Assembly (NCBI GenBank): GCA_047495785.1
Contig: JBLDXI010000029.1
Coordinates: forward strand, 3,720,001-3,784,000
Source: Lepidodermella squamata
Taxonomy: Eukaryota > Gastrotricha
Length of the DNA: 64,000 nucleotides
Reading direction: 5' to 3'
Under the pieces are notes generated by a model, which was not told where the DNA came from, made no database searches, and saw only the letters and a program-made list of their open reading frames with translations. Position numbers and translations under genes: made by a program. Every line of letters begins with the position of its first letter. Position 1 is the stretch's first letter. This document shows, piece by piece, positions 36,101-48,170 of this stretch.

Positions 36101-37646
36101 GCCGTTATATTGTTGCCGATAACTAGCGACTAGCTTTGGTGCCGAGATGCTCATAATGACCTTCTCCCCGCCAGTCGGTTTGAAGTAGAAAGCTAGAGTT
36201 AATTCGGTTAGATTCGGGAATTTTCGATCGATATCATAGATTCTTAGTAAACTATTAAATCCTCCGAGCGCTGACAACAGGTTATTGAAAGGACCATCAC
36301 GCCAAATCTTAGTCGCCATCTTATACAAATCATAGACCATGAACCATGGGCCTAAATCGCGAAAATCGTATTCCCAGGCTACTGGGATGATGACCAATAT
36401 CGCAAAAGGTCTGGGCCACGGGACGGCTTGAACAATTGAACAATAATTAGGATATTATGATGAAAAAGAGCTCTCATAACATACCATGGCTTATCGAAGT
36501 GATGGTCAAATGATGTGGACGTGTGGCTCTATTGATTGTTTTAAGTAGTAAATCCTCTTCGGCCCACATACTTATGCGCTCTAGAATCGCAGCCTGGAAT
36601 CGGCCTGAACCATCCTCCCTGAAAGAATCTCTCACTTCTAATGCAGATTTAGGAATAAAATCTTACGAAGTGTTCACACTGACGACTTTCAATCCAGAAT
36701 TTTGAAGAAGACTTCTTATCTAGAGACAAAAATATACATTTTTCACTGAAAGAGACTGATAAATACCTCATCGCTTGTGGCTAAAGTCGATTCGGAATTT
36801 CCTGAAATACTGACTGGTAGCAAAGTTAATGAAGTAATAAGGCTAATTCTTCTTAACTTGTGACTCACTCATCTGTCCAGCCGCATATATTTCGCTGCGA
36901 TTTTTGGTGAATGCCACGATTTCTTCCAGCCGTTCGATGCCGAGAGCTTCCTCAAAAATCATGAAGTTCGCGTACATCGCCGCCTCTGAGGCGACGGGAC
37001 ATATGACAAAATCAAACGGTGGTACAGGAGGTGCCAGAAAGATCCTTCTTGTGAAGTTTGTTTCAGCGAGACTTGGGTCGAGGTCGTAACCTGGGGCTTG
37101 CGATACATGCATAGTGACATTTGTGAAGTTATTTCGAAAAATGATGGCGACAAATGTCCAAGTGGCTAACGGAATTTCGACCGATGTCATAGATAAAGCC
37201 GTCCAATCTGGTATATTGCCAACCCTACTTTTGATATGCAGGCGAATTTCCGCCTGATTTCGCGTACTCTTTCGTTCAGCTTCTACAACCATGTACCATT
37301 CATTTCTATCCATGCTTACTTTGTAAAGCGCAGTATTGTAATACATTTCAGAATTCAAGAAAAAGCAGTGCGTGAAATCCATTGACAGCATTTTATCGAT
37401 TTCGTATCGAGCCAATTTAGTGACATATTTTTCAACTTTTAGTTGATGGGCTGTGTCGGGATAGCCAAACGGCCCAGGGCGCCAACTCAGCGGCCCTTTC
37501 GACCCGTAAACATATTTCGCCCCGCCAGGTATCAAGTTTTTCAAACCATCTCGTGCATCCATTGACACGAAAAGGCTTGCGGCAGTAAGATTCAATGACG
37601 CGATCTGGGGAAGCCAGCTGAACCCGAAAAATGCCAAAAAAATCAT
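33181..37646 (-). CDS. RTK-A2: receptor tyrosine kinase, type A paralogue
   Basis: Same exon plan as RTK-A1: start at 37646 (MIFLAFFGFSWLPQIASLN), first LamG-like exon to about 36870, short linker exons (ISISGNSESTLATSDE; IRSLLQNSGLKVVSVNTS), LamG-like 2 plus the first half of the S1-like segment (about 36430-35454), second half and stalk (34914-34363), transmembrane helix and kinase (from about 34316), and the end exon to the stop at 33181. The S1-like part again has CLATFVDFYMLLTLREC and CDMADGSILF, so the catalytic His and Ser are missing here too. Kinase motifs are complete: GQGQFGCV, GFKIV, HRDLACRNV, DFGMSR, SDVWSFGVVMWE. The stalk has a longer Thr run than A1. No disruption seen. Confidence 0.85.
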
Positions 37647-37715
37647 CGTCTAAAATGTCTAAAAATACACATTTTTATTAACGATACTAGATGCTTTACT
37701 TTTGATTTAATATTT

Positions 37716-40700
37716 TTAATAATCAGCCATCATCTGTTCAATGCGAGTTAATAAATCACTGAAATTAGGTCTGTCCTCAGGGTCATGAGACCAGCAAGGT
37801 TCGACGACATCTGCGAATCTGAAAAGCAAAAAAATTATGCGTCATCTTCTTAGATTATTCCGGGGCTCACGTTTTTTCAGGGCAGCGAATAGGTCGATTG
37901 AGGCGTAGGCCGCTGCAAACTTTCACAATGACGTCCGAGTTCTCTTTCAGTTCGCTGTAGGGTGACTCTTGGCATCCTAAAACATAAAAAATCACAAAGT
38001 GTAGAAAACACATGAGGAAGCGTATGAAGTAAGGGGAGGCTATTCATGGTAGCTTTAAACACAGGAAAAATCACAGGAGGACTATTTGGTCCGATAAACT
38101 CGGGACCCTAGGAACCCCGCCTCCCCACCCCCTATCTCCACCTGAAGGATTCTACTTTCTGGATACTTTATGGAATTAGGAAAAATGCAGAAAATCTGTG
38201 GGATATACCTTATTATCGGGCTCAGTCGATATACGTAGCAATATCTTCAATAATATCTAAAAGCCATCATACCAGAAAATATTTCCCACATGACGACTCC
38301 AAAAGACCAAACATCAGCTGAGGTGGAACATACGTTCCGTTCGAAAGATTCAGGTGGATGCCACCTGACTGGAATAGGTTTACTAGACCCATCGTATATG
38401 GATGAGAAATTGTCTTCTTGCGATGCCAGAATTCTGGCCAGGCCAAAGTCGGAGATTTTAAGTATTTCCTCGTCTGAAACAAGAACATTGCGACAGGCAA
38501 GGTCACGATGAATGCAATTCTTCTGAGATAAATACACCATTCCACAACAGATCTGACGGCTGAAATCCAATAGTTTAGAAACATCGACGTTATCGATCGA
38601 TTTGAGATATGATGTCAGAGCTCCATTCTTCATGAACGGGACAATTAAATTCGGCTCACTTCGAGACAGTATCGTCCCAATCATTTTAAGAACATTTTCA
38701 TGGTCAAATTTACTCATAATGAAAATTTCGTTGATTAGAGCTGTCGCGTCGCATCGATCTGTTTTGATAGTTTTGATAGCTACTGATAGTTCCGGCTTGT
38801 CAGGCTGTTTCAGAGTTCCGTGCCAAACTTTGCTGAAGTAGCCCTCACTAATGACCGATCCTTGTTCCAGCCAGGAGTCTTGAAGTTCGAGCGATAGCAG
38901 TAAATTGAGATCGTTATTATCCAAGTCCATGCGCCGCACCATATCTCGAAAGTCTACTGTATCGACGTATTTCGAACATTTTTGTTGGTAATCAGAGGGC
39001 TTCCTTGCCACAGCAACTTTTCTTCGACGATACAGCCAGACACCAAAAACCGCGAACAAAGTGGCGACACAAAGCGAGACGACTGACAGAATTATCGCCC
39101 AATCTAATATTCCATCTAACGAAAAACGAAAAATACATGAAGCCCGTATTTAGGTATTTAGGTGAATTAACGGGAATTAAGAATTAAACTGGATTCAACT
39201 CGAAAGGGTTTTCGATATGAAAGCTGGGATCTTACCCGAATCAGCTGAAACCTCGATCCCCGCTGTATTGAAAAGATATGTCCCTGTTGTAGTGACATAT
39301 TGGCTGATTCCAGCGGTCGCTGTGGTGAAAACTGGAATATAAACGAATCTCTTTACACACGAATCCCATTGAAGAAGTATTTTGGCTGGCAAACAAGCTC
39401 GTTGCTCGAGGATCCAAGTGGAATACGCAAGTAAATTCACGAAAACGATAATATTCTCATGAGCTAACATCTTGTTCTTTTTTGCGTAAATTCCAACCTA
39501 TAGAATTTGGGTCGTTCAACGGTTGAATATTCTATAAAGACTATTACCAGAATTAATCTAGGCCCAATCAGTGTTGCAGGGTTGTAAGGCTCAATCAGAG
39601 CCAACACCGCCCCCTCCATTAGGTCCATTCCTTTGACTTCAAAATTTGCGAAAAAGCATAGCAGAGAATGATTTTGCCATCCTATAGCTGAATTGCATGC
39701 CTCGGTGGTCATCAGTCTACCTGATAGGTAATAGTACTTCGAGCCACTCCTGATGCCATACACCAAAGCTGTGCCGTCCCAATCTACAATTTGGAAACTA
39801 CTGACCGGAATCCCAAGAGAAAATTTCAGCGATTCATATGAAGTGTTTTGCGGTGACAATATCAAGCTGAGATCCTCATTTTCAACATGATGCGTTGAAT
39901 TTAGAGATTGGACGCATTGCGCTGTTGATATGACAACGAATCGACCAATTCTAGCGGCTAAGCAATCTGCAGAAATTTCTTCCAAGAAAGAGCTTGAAAT
40001 TTTGAATTCCGCCAGGCCTGATTCAGCTGAATGGATTGGGAAGTCTCTTGCCATGCTTTTTTCGCCCGCCGGGTCGTGGAAATAGCGGCATGCGTCTTGA
40101 ACTTCCACAAGTTCTTCGAAACTCAACGCAGCGGCGTAAAGTCCACAGCAAGAAATGTAACCTACGATTGCGTTGGCATTGGTACCGATGTGCAGGCCCT
40201 CAATTGTTTCTCCGATAGAAAAATCTGAGCCTCCTGTAATTTCCATAGCCACGCCATCTTCCAGGAATACAGATAGCTTCGGACCATTGAAAATCAATGC
40301 TATGAACTGCCAAGTGTTGGGAAGTAACAGCCCGGCTAAGGTTAACGGCGAAGATCCGTTATTGAAGTCTATCATGAGATCGCCTTTCGCTGCTATAATA
40401 CTGACGTTGCCAGGACTAAATTGCAGGATTTTCTGCATTGTTAGATCTGTGAACAAATAGAATAACACTGTGATAGATTTTGCTTCGAACATGTTCGGAA
40501 AATCGATAATAATTTGATGTGAGAGTGGAGTGCTTGTTTGCAGGTCGTAGAAAGGTCCAGTTTCAAAGCTATTATGATAAGGAATCTCCGGCCCGTGAAG
40601 TCTGTTCGGCCCGACGTCGGACCATTCGCGATGAAAGTTCAACGGCCAGAGACCTGTGAGTGCAAACGTCCTTGGCCAAGTAACTCCTGAAAAATGGTAC

Positions 40701-42307
40701 AAGAGCAACTCGAACACTCACACAACTCAAACTCCAGCTCACCCATTGAAACCTTTGAAACAGTTATTGTACTCATTATGTCTTGCAAGCTCGAAATTTC
40801 TTCCATCTCAGTGGTAATTGTGAGTTCGAAATGACGCCGTAATGTAATGAACAGCTTGGCGATCGTTTCGCTGCAATATTCCTGAATTGTACGTGAGGCA
40901 ATAGCAACTGGCGGTACCTTACCTTGCGGACTCATCAAATGCCGTGACAACCAGGCTATTCAGCGTTACGTTCTCTGCGATTTCAGCATCGGAAACGATC
41001 TGAAAAGCGGGAGATTAAAGCTAGGTAAAGTTCTCCATGAACTAACCTTTTCTTCAACTGCGCGCTTCAACCTAATCGTTTCAGCGCTCAACGGGTTGGC
41101 ATATCCAGGCATCCATGTCTGATTCTTGAGCTTGATCAAGCCGATGACTAGCCCTGTTTCATTGTCGAATAAAATCTCAATCGAAAAGTTATATATCGGC
41201 CTAAAATTTGATTCTACCAACTTTTAGTTGTATAGCCTTGTTTCAAATTGGTTTTGACCATGCTATCCCTTAACTATCATCCCAGGTATGATGAGGGCAG
41301 AGAACGAAATAGGGTGTTCGAGTTGGGGGATATTTTCTGGGGATTTTGCCACGAGTTGTCCGAGATTCGCTTGAAAAAGGAGAGGAAGCGGGGTTTTTTC
41401 AGTCCCGAATTTCGGACCGAAGGGTGGATTTCCGGGTTTTCTTAAGCTGTGGGGGTGCGGTTCTCCCGAATCCCCTGAACTTAGCACTTTGCCGCTAAAC
41501 TGACTTACATATTTGACGGCTGGCCAAATTCGTGTGTCGATCTCGAGTGCCATTTATCAGAGACGAAAGCTCTTCGCTGCTCAGAGTGCTCGAATACAGC
41601 ATCCAGTTAGAAATAGCGTCTTGTGGAGTTACTGACATTTGTCTGTTACTGCCAATGTCGTCGAACCAAAGTCTTGCTGTACCAACATCTAGCAGATATG
41701 AATCGAGAAGCAAAATTTCTTTAACCTTTTCCGAAATTCTTTCAACATAGTAATCTGGACCTTTCGCCACATATAACGTGCTTTTCTTCTGTTTTCTGTT
41801 GTAAGTAATCGCGATGAAATGCCACGTGTTAAAATCGATGATTCTAACATCAAAAATCGTTTCTATTGAACTCGGACTTACTCCGAATCCAACCAGTAGT
41901 CGATCTGGAGGACTTAAAGCGGCCAAATAGCCGCCTCCTCTATTGAAAACGAAGTCGTACAATCCTACATTTTTTGACTGTGAAGCGGAGAAGAAGAAAA
42001 AAGAAATAGTGAAATCGCCAAGCAGGTCCTCCAGACGATACGCTAGCACAAAATAAGAATTTGTGGAAAGCCGCTTGATGGTGTAGGATGTGTTGTAATG
42101 GCCAAAGGGACCTGTCAGCATGGCCGAGGGCACGCTCAGCGATGAGGAGTCTATCAGAGTGTAATTAGTAGGGCTTAGATCCTGAATACCAGCGTCCGAG
42201 TCAAACGCGAAGTGCAAGCGCAATGTCGACTGCACGGCTGCAATGTTAAAAACTGATATTAGGTAGACAAACATGACCCTTTTCTCGATCTCAAAGAAAA
42301 ACGTCAT
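37716..42307 (-). CDS. RTK-B2: receptor tyrosine kinase, type B paralogue
   Basis: First exon 42307-41509 (signal peptide, LamG-like 1 with GPFGHYN and WHFIAITYN), linker exons at about 41220-40740, 40686-39548 (LamG-like 2, first S1-like half), from 39497 the second half (VGIYAKKN, STWILEQRACLP), transmembrane helix and kinase from about 39113 to 38265, then 37978-37870 and the last exon to the stop at 37716. The linker (WMPGYANPLSAETIRLKRAV) has a faint SEA-domain look. In the S1-like part, STAQC replaces AAHC and MEGAVLAL replaces GDSGGPLV. The kinase has VAIK, HRDLACRNV, DFGLAR and PVRWHPPES. Its end lies only 70 bp from the RTK-A2 start, so the two may share control. The exon junction near 41230 is not resolved. 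Confidence 0.83.
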
Positions 42308-42344
42308 GTTCAATTCGTTATATTTATTGCAGGGTTGCAATATT

Positions 42345-43255
42345 CACAGATCGCGGCCAATTTATACATGTTTAAACGTTTAAACCGTTTAAACATGTAA
42401 AAATATATGTTTAAACACCGTATAGAAATTATAATACTAAAACCTAGAATTCGACGCCCTGCCTTTCACCATGTTATTGCTTTCTTACCACACTACTCGC
42501 CTCCACCGCAAAACAGACATCACCATTGAATTCCTCGTCAAAAGTTACCCTAGAGGTTGCCTAGAAAACGATTAGCAGCATTTACTCGAGATGCTCAAGA
42601 TGCCAACCCGTGAGCCATGAGGCGAACGGATCTGCTGGTGGAATTCGCTAAGAAACATTGCGGTTGACTTGTCGATATATCACGCTGGACTGTTGAGCTC
42701 TTGCCAACAAAGAAAGTTAACAAAGAAAATGAAAGTGGACCCGCCGGATCGAATGGCTTTTGCAGAATTTTCATACCCATCGCCGCTTCCGAGATAGGTT
42801 TACTTCCGGTCCAGATTACTTTATTACAGCAATAAAAAATGACCAAAAAAAATGCTGTTAGTTGTTTTCTAGACAATTATCTAGGGTAACTTTTGACGAG
42901 GAATTCAATGGTGATGTCTGTTTAACGATTGCAGTGACCTTAGTTATAGAAAAAGAGATCGATGAAGCTTAAACCTGATAACCCCTCGTTAGCAACCCGT
43001 GTTTATCCTGCGTATAAACTACATCCCAGACATCCCAAATCATCGTATGATATTGTATAAAGCCTCGATATGTAACAAGTAAGAAAAATGACGACATTCG
43101 CGCAACTTTCACCTTGGTTTGCTTGTTACAGCGGACAAAACCTGCTACGTTACTGTATATGTATTTAAACATTTTTACATGGCACCAAAACTTTATACTG
43201 TTTAATCATGTGTTTAAACACGTGTGTTTTAACAGACTGTTTATACAAGTGCAAC
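42345..43255. mobile_element. 0.9-kb insertion upstream of RTK-B2, with TTTAAAC palindromes
   Basis: Upstream of RTK-B1 the shared sequence is continuous; here about 900 bp separate the RTK-B2 start from the matching DNA at 43256. The insert begins GTTGCAATA and ends AAGTGCAAC. Both ends carry clustered GTTTAAAC and ACATGTTTAAAC palindromes, and TTTATTG stands close to each border. Class unknown. Confidence 0.6.
42508..42930. repeat. Inner inverted-repeat element
   Basis: About 65-bp inverted arms: AACAGACATCACCATTGAAT at the left faces ATTCAATGGTGATGTCTGTT at the right, and the pair continues through GTCAAAAGTTACCCTAGA. It is nested inside the 42345-43255 insertion. No ORF of note. Confidence 0.75.
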
Positions 43256-43993
43256 TCTGATTTATTGAATTTCAAACAAATTACTGCACTCTGTTTGATA
43301 TCGATAAGGCAAACATAATATTAGAGCGCAGCTGCTGATTTTATTGTATTGGAGAAAGGAGACTCGCATACAATAGAAAACGTGTTTATCGCACATTTCA
43401 CAAATCTTAAGTGATTACCAGCTCTCAAATTATTAATTTCGCTATTTTTACAGTTCCGCCTCTAGATATAAACTTTCACGCAATGTCACGTCGCATGAAT
43501 TTGAATTTCGAATTATAATGTGAAGATAATGAAATCGCGTGCTTCAGCAATTTTCAGCCGAGCCAATAGCAATGCTGTGGATTCGGTAGTTCCATTAGGA
43601 AGTCCGAACTCAGAAATCTCTCAGCGTTAGGGTAACAACTTAGAAATGATTCGGCCTGCCCGAGACAAATTTAATGTAGGATTCTCGAATAGGGGCCCAA
43701 ATTTATGTCCAAAGGGCCCCCTGTGGTTTTTTTGTGTTTCCCACCATGGCCTTGCGAACTAGGAGTATGAAACCCTATTCCCCGCGGTACTTCGTACTCA
43801 ATTTTTGATAGGGAATGCTGCCTTGTTGATACATTTTGTTTAGCAATTGTGCCGAGTCCACAATTTATGTGCGATAAGAACAGCAACGGCATTGTTAATG
43901 CAACACTGAGCCCTCTCAAGTGTTCACCTTCTTACGTTTGGCATATGTTAGTGCACCTATGCCAGTAAATATGGAGCATTGAGCCTCATTATA
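43256..43993. other. Divergent upstream region between RTK-B2 and the glycosyltransferase
   Basis: The left part matches the RTK-B1 promoter-side sequence. I see no convincing TATA box for the glycosyltransferase. A 74-codon minus frame at 43892-43671 is not supported as a gene. Confidence 0.4.
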
Positions 43994-45955
43994 ATGAAAA
44001 CTTCGTCACTGCAATGCATATTTGTTAGCCTGCTTTTAACTGCAAATATTAGCTTAATTCTGATTGGCAACTATTATTTTTGCAAGAAGCCAGTAACAAC
44101 TCTAAATTCTGAAACAAATACATCCACACCAGCGAATTTAACCGAAGATCAGTTAGTAGAAGAGAGGAGAAAGTTCAAATTTCGCGGTTGCAACTCCATC
44201 GAAAGATGGCAAGAGGAACGAGCTAAACTTCGAGCCGCTGAAACAATCGAATCAAACAAGCTAGTCAACCAATTCAACCTCACTCGAGTCGCTCATTTCG
44301 TATTACATCCTAAATCTCCCCACAGAAAATTCACTTTCAAAGTAAGCCTAATTATTGACGATTTTGAATGATAACTTTTGTTCGAAGAATTATATTAGCC
44401 TCCTCAGTGCTGTTCGGTTTCTTGAGCCAGACGAAGTGTACATTCACCTACCATCCGAGCCCGAACCAAACGAATCATGTTATCATCACTGGTGGGAAGA
44501 AGCTCTAGCCACTGTACCTTTCCTACGGCTCCACTACACGAAAAACATCACTTTACAAGAAATTATCAGTTCGATTCGAAGTTCAGGTGGAGGTTTTGTG
44601 ATCCCCTTGGCTGGAATTGTCTTCGGAGGAAGCGCAACTTCTCCAAACATCCGAAGCTCTCATGCGAGAAGAATCTCCATTAAAAACCCTAGAGAGCTTA
44701 TTCTCTTCAAAGAAGAACAGATCGCATCTATTTCCTGCACCGACTACCTACCAGTGAAAAAGAGCAAAACCTTTAATGGAAGTTTCGTGATGGACGAGGA
44801 TCAGTACTATGGCTTAGAAATCGACCCAAACGCCCCAATCGATTTCTGCTACTCGATACCAGATAGAGTCGAATTATATCCTGTTGATATAATGACTGGG
44901 CAAGAGCCGTTTGCCAAACTGGCTCGGACCCTGTTTTACGGAAAAAAGGAAGAAATGTTCGTAAAACCAGCTCGTTACAGTATTGAAACCACGATTCCAC
45001 TGATTTGCCACTACATTTGGATCAATGGGTCAAATTTAGAGTTCGATTCTTTCCTCAGCATGTTGAGCTGCCTTAATATTTTAGGGTGAGTCTGAGTTTC
45101 GTGTTGAGACCCCAACTATCACAGGATTTTCTTGATTTAGAGCCGATATTTTTATTCACGGTTCACTTCCTCCATCTGGATGGAGATGGGAGAAACTGCT
45201 GGTAATGGGCGGGTCCAAGGTCCGATTCATTCGAACCCGGCTCCCCGAGATGGTCTATGGTAACGTGGTTTGGGAAAAGGCGCATATCAGTGACGTTTGG
45301 CGAGTTGAGGTCCTTCTTCGATACGGCGGTATCTACGTGGACTGGGACGCGATTTTCGTCAAACCCCTAGATCCATCCCTGCTAAAACACGACGCTGTCC
45401 TATGTTTCGATATAGTCAAATACCCTGATTATCCTGACGTCGTGAGTAATGGAGTTATGTTAGCTAAACCGGGCTCATTCTTCTTCCACCAAGTTCAGGT
45501 TTGAAATTTACTTAATTAAACTGGCTTAAAATAATTGGATTTCGTAGAAATCAATGAAGGATTTTCGTTCAAATGCGACTGGCCTTGGGCTGATTCCACA
45601 TTTTTACAACTCGTTGTTTCTTTACTACAAAACCTATGAGTGCTACCCAGATAGCGTGTATCTCGAACCTCGGCTTCAAGTTATCTGCTACGACAGCCGA
45701 TGCCATCCAACATGGCTGCCAAATTACAAGGATCTCGAGCTACATTACGACATTGATTGGCTGGCGGGGGAAGCCTATGCGCTGCATAACACTTATCCGA
45801 TTCCGAACGAATTCAAATCGGAGGAGAATTTGTTGAAAGCTAATGGAACTCGCTCTTTCTACTTTGATATTGCTCTTAAAGTTCTGAAGCATTCGGGAAT
45901 CGAACTGAAATATTTGGCAAGTTATAAGTCCAACGAACTCAAAACTCTTCATTAA
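43994..45955 (+). CDS. Type II membrane glycosyltransferase with DXD motif
   Basis: Exons 43994-44341, 44388-45085, 45141-45498 and 45548-45955 join in frame to 603 residues, with introns of 46-55 bp. The first in-frame ATG gives a short cytoplasmic tail and a single signal-anchor helix (about residues 7-28, CIFVSLLLTANISLILIG), as in Golgi enzymes. HYIWING opens the catalytic part, and DVWRVEVLLRYGGIYVDWD near residue 415 is the sugar-nucleotide and metal binding DXD motif of the Gly_transf_sug family. Several N-glycosylation sequons lie in the luminal stem. It should move a sugar from a nucleotide donor to a glycan in the Golgi; substrate unknown. It faces away from the kinase cluster. Confidence 0.88.
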
Positions 45956-46359
45956 GAAGCGCATTCGACCTTTGCAGTAAAGTCAAATCATGATCGACGA
46001 TGAGGAGCCGAAAAAGCCGAAGCTTCACACCACTTGACTAATGGATATACATAGTTTTACCTCGTTATGAATGATTTTATTGGAATGCCTATCTACCTTA
46101 ACCGGATAGCAGGTTGAAAACTGATTCGAATCCGGTACATGGGTTGAAATCATACGATAATACGAGGTTATTTGACTGTTCAATTCTAATGCGAACTCGC
46201 ACCCCGTATAATTTCCATCTAAAATTCAGGCTATTCTTTGAATAAATAATAAATTGCGAGAATCCTAGCTGTGCACCGGTATCAATTATTGAATTACGAA
46301 TTACGAAAACCATTTGTTTACTTCTTCATATGACAATCCCACAGCAACCGATATCGTAA
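45956..46359. other. Spacer between glycosyltransferase and LamG-EGF gene
   Basis: AT-rich, with no gene seen. It ends in the promoter of the next gene. Confidence 0.4.
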
Positions 46360-46368
46360 TATAAATAG
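46360..46368 (+). promoter_or_regulatory. TATA box of the LamG-EGF gene
   Basis: TATAAATAG lies 31 bp before the ATG at 46399. Transcription would start within a few bases of the start codon, so the leader would be very short or trans-spliced. Confidence 0.65.
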
Positions 46369-46398
46369 CACTGATTCCAGTCATTTCAGTGCGAAAAA

Positions 46399-48170
46399 AT
46401 GATTTTCCCATTGTTTTTCCTCACTCTGATGCCCTTTGCTTTTGGTCAGGAGTGCGTAGCGCAGTTTCTGAACAATCAAGCTAATCTACCTAACCCAGTC
46501 ACCTTTTGGCCAATGAATGCGTTATTCGGGCTTCGAGACGTTTCTGGTAACAACATCAATGCGAACTTCGCCGCTACAACTGGAGAGCTGACAGAGGGCC
46601 CTGATGGACTGCCGAACACAGCTTACCAAACGAACAAGGCAGACACGACGAGTTGGATAGTTGCGAACACCTCAGCCGTCAACATGGGCGCATCTTCTTT
46701 CACCCTTGCCGGATACGTCTACGCGCCTAATCGAGCCGCAATCTATGAATACTACTCAGGCACGACTGCCCTAGCCTGGTTGTGGAATATGAATCGATAC
46801 AACCTGTACGACATGCAGCCTAATGTACTCACCGCCAATAGTGCTATTGACGGAGCTGCAGAGGGGACCTTGTCGTGTGACTTCTCGAAATGGCAATTCA
46901 TAGCGCATATCTACGACGCGGCAACAGCGAAGCACTACGTGTATTGCAACACAACCATCAGCAATTTAGCCCCACTGCCTTATGCTCCTAAGACAACTGA
47001 TACACTCATCTTCGGTCACAGGTTTCTTTAAGCGTCTTAAAGTTTCTTGCTACAGCGTGTCCAATAAGTAACACAAGTAAAGATAATACACGGAAGAGGG
47101 TTACTCTAAAATGAGAGACAACGTCATAATATGTCATAACTTATGCCTGAAAAATCATTAGAAAAATTCAAAAAGTGTGAATGAAAAGTCCGGAGAAATT
47201 TTGCCCAACCGGGTAAGATACCGAAAATGACAAAACCTATTACCATCGGGGTTTTCTTCGGTTAAATCGGTTGAAGGTGGAATATTCTCTCGGTAGGTTC
47301 AATTTTTTAAAATTAGTTGAAATTTCTACAAACAATTGTCAAATCAAAAAATAGATAATTGGTACAGGCTGTAAAAGCTCGTTTTTTCAACAGAATGCCT
47401 AATATGTACATTGGAGGGTCGTTTGACAACAAGTATGCATGCCTTTCGCTGTGGAAAGCTGCACTGACCCTATCGCAACTTGCGACCATTCGCCAACAGT
47501 GCAATCTTATAAATCGTAACAGAAATTGTCCATTTGAACCTATTTGATTTCGGCATTCCCTGCGTAGAGATATCTTGCAGCAGCAAGTGTTTACCTGGTA
47601 GCTGCGTCGGAGATTTGAACAGCATGGGCGGTTATCGATGCACGTGCCAAGACGGCTGGGAAGGTTGGGACTGCAGCGTTCGTAAGTTATAAGCGTTCGA
47701 AGCGTTCGAGTTTCTTCATTTTCACTTTCTTTATTTTCAAGCGACATGCAACCCAGGTTGCGGCATTGGAGGAAGATGTACGGCCCCAAATACGTGTACT
47801 TGCGCCCCGGGCTGGTCTGGCAGTCTCTGTGAATTGCGTTAGGAATTAACGAGAATATTAGGACCATGAACACAAACCTTTCTTTCAATATTTCCTAGCA
47901 TCATGTGCTTCAGGCTGTGAAAACGGTGGGACTTGCATTAGGCCCAATCGATGCGCTTGCACAGATGGCTGGTTGTCTCCCGACTGCCTCACGCGTTAGT
48001 CTTGAAACGACCTTGATTAAGCTCTCGGATCTGAGTTCCTTTGTTTCGCAGCATCTTGCCCGAAACGATGTATCTATCGCGGAAAATGCGTCGGTCCTAA
48101 CAACTGCGAATGCAAGCGAGGCTGGACTGGTGAAGACTGTTCTACAAGTTCTACAAGTTCTACAAGTTAG
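46399..48170 (+). CDS. Secreted protein with a LamG-like domain and four EGF-like repeats
   Basis: Exons 46399-47021, 47394-47515, 47568-47681, 47742-47837, 47899-47994 and 48052-48170 give 389 residues in one frame. The signal peptide [17 protein letters not shown] leads into a LamG-like domain ([44 protein letters not shown]) to about residue 245. Each following exon is bounded by phase-1 introns and encodes one EGF-like unit with six cysteines, for example [19 protein letters not shown] and [19 protein letters not shown]. The last exon ends STSSTSSTS and a stop. A GTTAGT donor just before the stop could instead splice to a tiny exon near 48217 and one near 48288 ending GYCQTGAC. It probably acts outside the cell. 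The LamG style resembles that of the nearby kinase receptors. Confidence 0.85.

Noticed and set aside
43671-43892. Minus-strand 74-codon frame with a signal-peptide-like start
   Set aside because: No homologue recognised, no intron or promoter signals, and it overlaps repeat-like GGGGCCC palindromes.
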